Source of the DNA: Scalesia atractyloides
Taxonomy: Eukaryota; Streptophyta; Magnoliopsida; Asterales; Asteraceae
Direction: 5' to 3'
DNA length: 64,000 bases
NCBI GenBank assembly: GCA_947069175.1
Contig: CAMTDV010001633.1
Location: 61,362,102 to 61,426,101, forward strand
Below the pieces are notes generated by a model. That model saw nothing but the letters and a program-made list of their open reading frames with translations. It made no database searches and had not been told where the DNA came from. Below, in pieces: positions 57,157 to 64,000 of this stretch. How positions within the stretch are numbered: position 1 is the first letter of the stretch; the number at the start of each line of letters is the position of its first letter. The position numbers were made by a program, and so were the translations under genes.

Positions 57157-57567
57157 GCACTGAGTGAGGTTCGAACCGGTGACCTCCCGTACGCATGCAC
57201 GCAGCTCTACCAACTGAGCTACGTGTCTAACCCGAAATATTTCTGTTTTTAATTATATTTATACACTATTTAAGTTAATCCGAAAATCATTTATTTTAAA
57301 AAGGATTTAATTGCATCGAATCGGTGATCTCCACAGGTCTCGAACCCGGGACCTGTGGTTTAGTTTGGCACATAGTCCACCGCTGGACTGTGTGTCTAAC
57401 TTGGTAAATATTCCGGTTTTTATTATACTTAACATCTTACTGTGAGTTAACCCGGTTCGTTTAAAAAAAACATTATTATTTCTGAGGATAGGGTCGTGAT
57501 AGGAATCGAACTCGAGACGTATATGTAATGTTTGCACACAGTCCACCGCTGGAGTGTATGTCTAACC
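57157..57567 (-). repeat. tRNA-like modules d, c, b of the solo LTR
   Basis: Minus strand: GTAGCTCAGTTGGTAGAGC with GGTTCGAACCTC (d), GTCCAGCGGTGGACTATGTG with GGGTTCGAGACCTG (c), GTCCAGCGGTGGACTGTGTG-type hairpin with GAGTTCGATTCCT (b). Order and spacing match the LTRs at 10-23 kb. Confidence 0.6.
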
Positions 57568-58420
57568 CGTTCATTATTCTGATTTTAATTAATCTTATAC
57601 ACTAAGCCGACTTCATCTTCTTCGTTCAAAACACAGTCATTGATTATTCAACTGTTTCATGTTTAATTCGATTAACGAAAATTATCAGCTATTGAAATGT
57701 AATGTACAGAGAGGGTTTGGGGAAAGAATATACCAAATTAGATGTCTTTCTCAGAACTCCGGCAAGGATTCGTCGGCTCTGTTTTGTGAACTTCGTCTGT
57801 CCGGATCAATTAACAATTTTTATTGATTAGATATGAAATTGAGTTACTAAACCATGATTAACAGGAGGTTAAGTTGATCATACCGATTAACAGCATGAGT
57901 TCGGAAATTCCAGCGATTTACCGGCGAGTACAGAATATCCGGCAACGTCGTCTGGAATTGATTCTAGGTGATGAAGTGATGTTAGAATTGGTCTAACAAT
58001 GGAATGAAACAGAAGGAGTCGAGGTATTTACCGTGTTGATGAAAGTCTCGGTTTTCCGGCGACTTGCAGAGAATTCCGGCGAGTGAAATTGATTCGAGAA
58101 TCGGTGCGATTTTGAGCGAAAAGATTACCAGAGGCTAGGGTATGCATTTATAGGGGAAAATCAAGTTGAACTGGGTCTGTTTCTAGTCTCGATTCATTAG
58201 TCAATTGTTCTCCGGCGGTTATGACTGATGTCGCGAGACTGGACATCGGTTATAACCGATGACGACGTTAATACGCACGTTAAGTCAAAAGTAACCGACG
58301 ATAATTGGCGAAATCGTCGGATTTTCCGGCGTCTGCGGATTTGGGCGCGCTGTTGACTGGGTTTGATTTTCTAGTTTTGTTATATCTATTAATCGTTTCA
58401 ATATGTTATCAAATAACACA

Positions 58421-58503
58421 AGTGGCGGAGTGGTTGGATGTGTGTGAGTTAAGACTTTGAAGCTTTACCCGGCTGACCCGGGTTCGAAACCCGGCATCAG
58501 CAT
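58421..58503 (+). repeat. tRNA-like module a of the solo LTR
   Basis: AGTGGCGGAGTGGTTGGATG (Ser/Leu-type A box and D arm) and GACCCGGGTTCGAAACCCGG (perfect T arm), 83 bp overall, close to a class-II tRNA length. The acceptor ends do not pair. It is opposite in direction to the other three modules. Confidence 0.65.
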
Positions 58504-59751
58504 AATATTTTTATTTCTTTATTTTTAATAAATTTTCAATTATAAATTTTATATTCTAATATATTTATTAATTATGTATCGTTTAAAATTAATTTGAGCA
58601 TTAAATACACAACGAAATTTTTAACTGGATGTTCGGTTAATAAACGAAGCGGGTTTCGTTAACCCGTTTTTGACGGATGTTACAGTGTGTTAATGCAAAG
58701 AAATTAGACCAAAACTTAAAACGTATAATAAAAATTAAGTCGATTTAGGGCCCACGCATTGGAACAAACTTGTCAAACGGAGAATGATAGACGTGTTGCG
58801 ACGGGTCTGTCAAACGGGAAAAACAGACAAAAAACGTTTAACCACACAGATACACACGTTGCGGCCACAAGCGAACCCTGTTGCCCCCTTTTTCTCCATC
58901 GTCCACAAGCAACCAACCAAAAAACGATTCAAAATGAAAATCATAGGCTTCCATGAGGAACACGAACAACAAAGTGCTGGGATAACAACCGATCAATGAA
59001 TCTAAACAAAACCGGAGAGAAACGCGATTGAATCTGTTAATGGAGGTCTGATTTCGTTGCTTTGGAAGAGGAAGTCAAGTAGAGATGGTAATGGTGGTTT
59101 TAAGCAATTTCGCAATTGGAGAGAAACTCAAATAGTTAGTTGATGAACAGGATGATTAAAAAGGAGGGAAAACCATCTGTTTATATCGTATTATTATGTT
59201 AAAAGGAAAACAAATACATATAATCACAAATTGAATACATGGTATATTGGTTTAACAACTACATTTCAAAGCAAAATTGACACGTTCGAAACATCTGGCC
59301 AATGTTTTTTTAATTAAATTGTGTGTATAGCCAATTGGGTCAACAGGGACAACTTGGATATTTCCTATATACTTAATGGAATAAATAGATGGGGTTAACA
59401 GAGGTGAATTGTAATAGTTACGAAAGTAAAAGTAGATGGACTGTTTTGACAATTTTTAAACAAATGGACTTTAATGGTGATTTTCAACAAATAAGACCAA
59501 AACGTAATTGACACTAATTTTTTAATACTTTTGGAAGTGGTTAAGATTGTAGGAGAGAAAAAATGTAACGATAAAAGTTCTAAAATATTATTAAATTGAA
59601 AAAGAGAAAAGAGATAAGAAAAAGTAGTAATTTTTAATATACTTATGGAAATAAAAAAGATGAATCCACTTTAAATGCCTTAGACTAAATTTATCCGTAT
59701 TTTATCCTTGACCGTAGTAATTGAAGCGCTTAACATGATTAATAGTTTACA

Positions 59752-60735
59752 CTAGGAATAACACCCTCGCGCGTTGCGGCACGGGTACATCATAAACATC
59801 GAATGGATTAGTCCAAACGTTACGTGATACGTTAACCATATGAAAACATGCTTTTCGACATATCTAATCGAACTTAATGTAACCTATATAGGCATTGCGA
59901 TAAGATCAAAACATAAAGTAAATCAAATTTATACCGTATACTCATAACGTATTATATAGGATCCGACTCATACTTAGAAAACGTAACGAGTATAATGGAA
60001 AAGCTACACGTATAATCAAAATAGATTTATTAGAACTTTTAAAAAAAAGAAACCACAAGACTCCACTCAGTTTGAAACAAAATTAACGTAACATTCATAA
60101 AATAAGCAAAGAAACAGATTATATTTGATCTCACTCACTTCCCTAAAAAGTTTACGTTGAAACATACGCCAACTCGAATTTATACCGAAACGTACATAAA
60201 ATATGCACATAAAAGATGTTTTTAAACAAGAAGTATTATATTTGATCTAACTCCTTTCCATAAAAAAGTTTACGTCGAAACGTAGAGCAAGTCGAATTCA
60301 TACCGACATGTACATAAAAATATGCACGTAAAAATAGTTTTTTTCTTTTAAGTAAAGGAGGCATAGAGGTGAACTCGAATCAAATTTTTTTACTAAAAAA
60401 TTAATAGGTTAAATTCGTTTGTGAAATTGTGCCAACTAGCACGAATGCCACACAACCAACAACAGTAGAGCTCGTATAATGAAATAGATAAAAAGGGAAA
60501 ATAACACTGAACGAAAAACATACGTAAAATCATTGAATCAAACACGCCCATTGCGGTGTGTTAATGCGAAGAAACTAGACCAAAACTTAAAACGTAGAAA
60601 CAAAAATGAAGTCGATTTAGGGCCCCACGCATTGGAACGAACTTGTCAAACGGAGAATAATAGACGTGTTGTGATGGGTCAGTCAAACGGAAAAACAGAC
60701 AAAAAACGTTGAACCGCACAGACACACACGTTGCG
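59752..60735 (-). mobile_element. Helitron-like segment H2
   Basis: The 3' end (minus) is CTAG at 59752-59755, with the upstream hairpin decayed to CCCGTGC ... GCGCGAGGG. It is uninterrupted at the site where H1 holds the solo LTR. About 984 bp. Confidence 0.5.
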
Positions 60736-61616
60736 GCCACAAGCGGACCCTGTTGCCCCCTTTTTCTCCCTCGTCCACAAGCAACCAACCAAAAAACGAT
60801 TCAAAATGAAAATCATAGGCTTCCACGAGGAACACGAACAACAAAGTGCTGGGATAAACAACCGATCGGTGAATCTAAACAAAACCGGAGAGAAACGTGA
60901 TTGAATCTGTTAATGGAGGTCTGATTTCGTTGCTTTGGAAGAGGAAGTCAAGTAGAGATGGTAATGGTGGTTTTAAGCAATTTCGCAATTGGAGAGAAAC
61001 TCAAATAGTTAGTTGATGAAGAGGATGATTAAAAAGTAGGGAAAACCATCTGTTCATATCGTATTATTATGTTAAAAGGAAAACAAATACATATAATCAC
61101 AAATTGAATACATGGTATATTGGTTTAATAACTACATTTCAAAGCAAAATTGACACGTTCGAAACATCTGGCCAATGTTTTTTTAATTAAATTGTGTGTA
61201 TAGCCAATTGGGTCAACAGGGACAACTTGGATATTTCCTATATACTTAATGGAATAAATAGATGGGGTTAACAGAGGTGAATTGTAATAGTTACGAAAGT
61301 AAAAGTAGATGGACTGTTTTGACAATTTTTAAACAAATGGACTTTAATGGTGATTTTCAACAAATAAGACGAAAACGTAATTGACACTAATTTTTTAATA
61401 CTTTTGGAAGTGGTTATGATTGTAGGAGAGAGAAAATGTAACGATAAAAGTTCTATTAAAATGAAAAAGAGAAAAGAGATAAGAAAAAGTAGTAATTTTT
61501 AATATACTTATGGAAATAAAAAAGATGAATCCACTTTGAATGCCTTAGACTAAATTTATCCGTATTTTATCCTTGACCGTAGTAATTGAAGCGCTTAACA
61601 TGATTAATAGTTTACA

Positions 61617-62604
61617 CTAGGAATAACACCCTCGCGCGTTGCGGCACGGGTACATCATAAACATCGAATGGATTAGTCCAAACGTTACGTGATACGTTAA
61701 CCATATGAAAACATGATTTTCGACATATCTAATCGAACTTAATGTAACCTATATAAGCATTGCGATTAGATCAAAACATAAAGTAAATCAAATTTATACC
61801 GTATACTCATAACGTATTATATAGGATCCGACTCATACTTAGAAAACGTAACGAGTATAATGGAAAAGCTACACGTATAATCAAAATAGATTTATTAGAA
61901 CTTTTGAAAAAAAGAAACCACAAGACTCCACTCTGTTTGAAACAAAATTCACGAAACATTCATAAAATAAGCAAAGAAACAGATTATATTTGATCTCACT
62001 CACTTCCCTAAAAAGTTTACGTTGAAACATACGCCAACTCGAATTTATACCGAAACGTACATAAAATATGCACATAAAAGATGTTTTTTTTTAACAAGAA
62101 GTATTATATTTGATCTAACTCCTTTCTATAAAAAAGTTTACGTCGAAACGTAGAGCAAGTCGAATTCATACCGACATGTACATAAAAATATGCACGTAAA
62201 AATAGTTTTTTTCTTTTAAGTAAAGGAGGTATAGAGGTGAACTCGAATCAAATTTTTTTACTAAAAAAATTAATAGGTTAAATTCGTTTGTGAAATTGTG
62301 CCAACTAGCACGAATGCACACACAACCAACAACAGTAGAGCTCGTATAATGAAATAGATAAAAAGGGAAAATAACACTGAACGAAAACATCCGTAAAATC
62401 ATTGAATCAAACACGCCCATTGCGGTGTGTTAATGCGAAGAAATTAGACCAAAACTTAAAACGTAGAAAGAAAAATTAAGTCGATTTAGGGCCCCACGCA
62501 TTGGAACGAACTTGTCAAACGGAGAATAATAGACGTGTTGTGATGGGTCTGTCAAACGGAAAAACAGACAAAAAACGTTGAACCGCACAGACACACACGT
62601 TGCG
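61617..62604 (-). mobile_element. Helitron-like segment H3
   Basis: Same ends as H2, about 988 bp, nearly identical to it apart from small indels in A and T runs. Confidence 0.5.
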
Positions 62605-63482
62605 GCCACAAGCGGACCCTGTTGCCCCCTTTTCTCCATCGTCCACAAGCAACCAACCAAAAAACGATTCAAAATGAAAATCATAGGCTTCCATGAGGAA
62701 CACGAACAACAAAGTGCTGGGATAAACAACCGATCGGTGAATCTAAACAAAACCGGAGAGAAACGTGATTGAATCTGTTAATGGAGGTCTGATTTCGTTG
62801 CTTTGGAAGAGGAAGTCAAGTAGAGATGGTAATGGTGGTTTGAAGCAATTTCGCAATTGGAGAGAAACTCAAATAGTTAGTTGATGAAGAGGATGATTAA
62901 AAAGGAGGGAAACCATCTGTTCATATCGTATTATTATGTTAAAAGGAAAACAAATACATATAATCACAAATTGAATACATGGTATATTGGTTTAATAACT
63001 ACATTTCAAAGCAAAATTGACACGTTCGAAACATCTGGCCAATGTTTTTTTAATTAAATTGTGTGTATAGCCAATTGGGTCAACAGGGACAACTTGGATA
63101 TTTCCTATATACTTAATGGAATAAATAGATGGGGTTAACAGAGGTGAATTGTAATAGTTACGAAAGTAAAAGTAGATGGACTGTTTTGACAATTTTTAAA
63201 CAAATGGACTTTAATGGTGATTTTCAACAAATAAGACGAAAACGTAATTGACACTAATTTTTTAATACTTTTGGAAGTGGTTATGATTGTAGGAGAGAGA
63301 AATGTAACGATAAAAGTTCTATTAAAATGAAAAAGAGAAAAGAGATAAGAAAAAGTAGTAATTTTTAATATACTTATGGAAATAAAAAAGATGAATCCAC
63401 TTTGAATGCCTTAGACTAAATTTATCCGTATTTTATCCTTGACCGTAGTAATTGAAGCGCTTAACATGATTAATAGTTTACA

Positions 63483-64000
63483 CTAGGAATAACACCCTCG
63501 CGCGTTGCGGCACGGGTACATCATAAACATCGAATGGATTAGTCCAAACGTTACGTGATACGTTAACCATATGAAAACATGATTTTCGACATATCTAATC
63601 GAACTTAATGTAACCTATATAAGCATTGCGATTAGATCAAAACATAAAGTAAATCAAATTTATACCGTATACTCATAACGTATTATATAGGATCCGACTC
63701 ATACTTAGAAAACGTAACGAGTATAATGGAAAAGCTACACGTATAATCAAAATAGATTTATTAGAACTTTTGAAAAAAAGAAACCACAAGACTCCACTCT
63801 GTTTGAAACAAAATTCACGAAACATTCATAAAATAAGCAAAGAAACAGATTATATTTGATCTCACTCACTTCCCTAAAAAGTTTACGTTGAAACATACGC
63901 CAACTCGAATTTATACCGAAACGTACATAAAAATATGCACATAAAAGATGTTTTTTTTTAACAAGAAGTATTATATTTGATCTAACTCCTTTCTATAAAA
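63483..64000 (-). mobile_element. Helitron-like segment H4, cut by the window edge
   Basis: Begins with the same CTAG (minus-strand 3' end) and hairpin. It runs out of the window, so the array continues beyond 64000. Confidence 0.5.

Larger units (their letters stand above)
56095..58685 (-). mobile_element. Solo LTR of the gypsy family, minus strand, TSD GTGTG
   Basis: It reads TGTAACATCCGTC ... GGTCGGGGTGTGACA on the minus strand, 2,591 bp. GTGTG stands at 56090-56094 and 58686-58690. The neighbouring array units carry the same locus without it (GCGGTGTGTTAATG near 60553 and 62421), which confirms the insertion point. A triplicated GGCACGCGTTG...TGATGGGCCTAA stretch lies at 56510-56670. tRNA-like modules: d 57157-57233, c 57318-57400, b 57485-57567 (all minus), a 58421-58503 (plus). 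Confidence 0.92.
55311..58863 (-). mobile_element. Helitron-like segment H1, interrupted
   Basis: On the minus strand it ends with a hairpin (CCCGCGC ... GCGCGGG) followed by GGTGTTATTC and CTAG, then T. This is the Helitron 3' signature: a stem-loop about 10 bp before CTRR with insertion before T. The 5' boundary is inferred from where similarity to F restarts (58863/58864). The canonical TC is not evident there. About 960 bp remain once the solo LTR is removed. No Rep/helicase gene, so non-autonomous. Confidence 0.5.
54424..64000 (-). repeat. Tandem array of Helitron-like segment plus flank (~1.87 kb period)
   Basis: Read by coordinates the order is F0 (54424-55310), H1 (55311-58863, containing a solo LTR), F1 (58864-59751), H2 (59752-60735), F2 (60736-61616), H3 (61617-62604), F3 (62605-63482), H4 (63483 to the edge). 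F copies are ~0.88 kb and include only the right arm of the MULE-like element. H is ~0.96-0.99 kb. Periods measured at the ACACCC hairpin are 1865 and 1866 bp. Units 2-4 look about 98-99 % identical, while F0/H1 is more diverged. Short ORFs recur in every unit at the same place and are not supported as genes. Confidence 0.88.

Noticed and set aside
60561..62750. Cys-rich minus-strand frames (LFIPALCCSCSSWKP) in each array unit
   Set aside because: Shadow frames of the F/H junction. In one frame or another every unit is open here by chance.
59252..63192. Identical 66-codon minus-strand frames at 59252, 61125 and 62992
   Set aside because: They repeat only because the array units repeat, and they lie in a MULE-type inverted arm. 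Identity reflects recent duplication and not selection.
1..64000. CRISPR arrays, operons, ribosome-binding sites
   Set aside because: The window is plant nuclear DNA. Direct repeats seen are LTRs, tandem duplications and microsatellites with no spacer pattern.

Overview
The window reads as a stretch of a higher-plant (eudicot) nuclear genome. It is AT-rich, has intron-containing genes with GT..AG splicing, and is filled with nested plant transposons. The family style of the repeats (long chromovirus LTRs ending in a GGGTCGGGGTGTGACA-type end, and a SIRE/Maximus copia element with a large extra ORF) suggests Asteraceae. That attribution is recall-based inference, not a computed match.

Layout. 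0-1.7 kb: two diverged copies of a B3-type DNA-binding-domain exon on the minus strand, both broken. 1.96-3.68 kb: a degraded PIF/Harbinger DNA transposon with a TTA target duplication. 4.05-9.12 kb: the only host gene that looks intact, a five-exon class-3 lipase resembling the plant oil-body lipase OBL1, with its own TATA box and polyA signal. Its 3-kb second intron holds at least four small transposons. 9.9-23.9 kb: three tandem ~423-bp units split by a 12.8-kb Ty3/gypsy chromovirus (TSD ATTCC), which carries a second LTR of its own family in its leader. Its polyprotein is broken by several frameshifts and a stop. 25.6-31.5 kb: a decayed LTR element with only extra-ORF-type sequence, split by a ~1.6-kb LTR-like insert. 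32.1-36.7 kb: a MULE-type MITE, then a minus-strand LTR of the same gypsy family containing a Harbinger-type MITE and a 1.3-kb hAT element. 37-40.5 kb: an orphan ORF, a different gypsy LTR, and a minus-strand copia gag remnant. 40.5-52.6 kb: a 12-kb SIRE-type Ty1/copia element with ~97 % similar LTRs, inserted in the LTR of the older inverted copia copy. 53.7-64 kb: a Tourist-like MITE split by a long-TIR MULE-like element, then a tandem array with a ~1.87-kb period. Each unit is a Helitron-like segment plus ~0.88 kb of its 3' flank. A 2.6-kb solo LTR (TSD GTGTG) sits in the first unit.

Nothing here forms an operon or pathway. The biology is one lipase gene in a repeat-dense region. The two most notable signals are (i) an LTR family, present five times, in which each well-preserved copy carries four tRNA-like modules (one antisense, three sense, with perfect D-arm-like hairpins), and (ii) the 54-64 kb array, whose order fits rolling-circle read-through of a Helitron 3' end into flanking DNA. 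All coordinates of splice sites, LTR ends and target duplications were read by eye. Identities are estimates.
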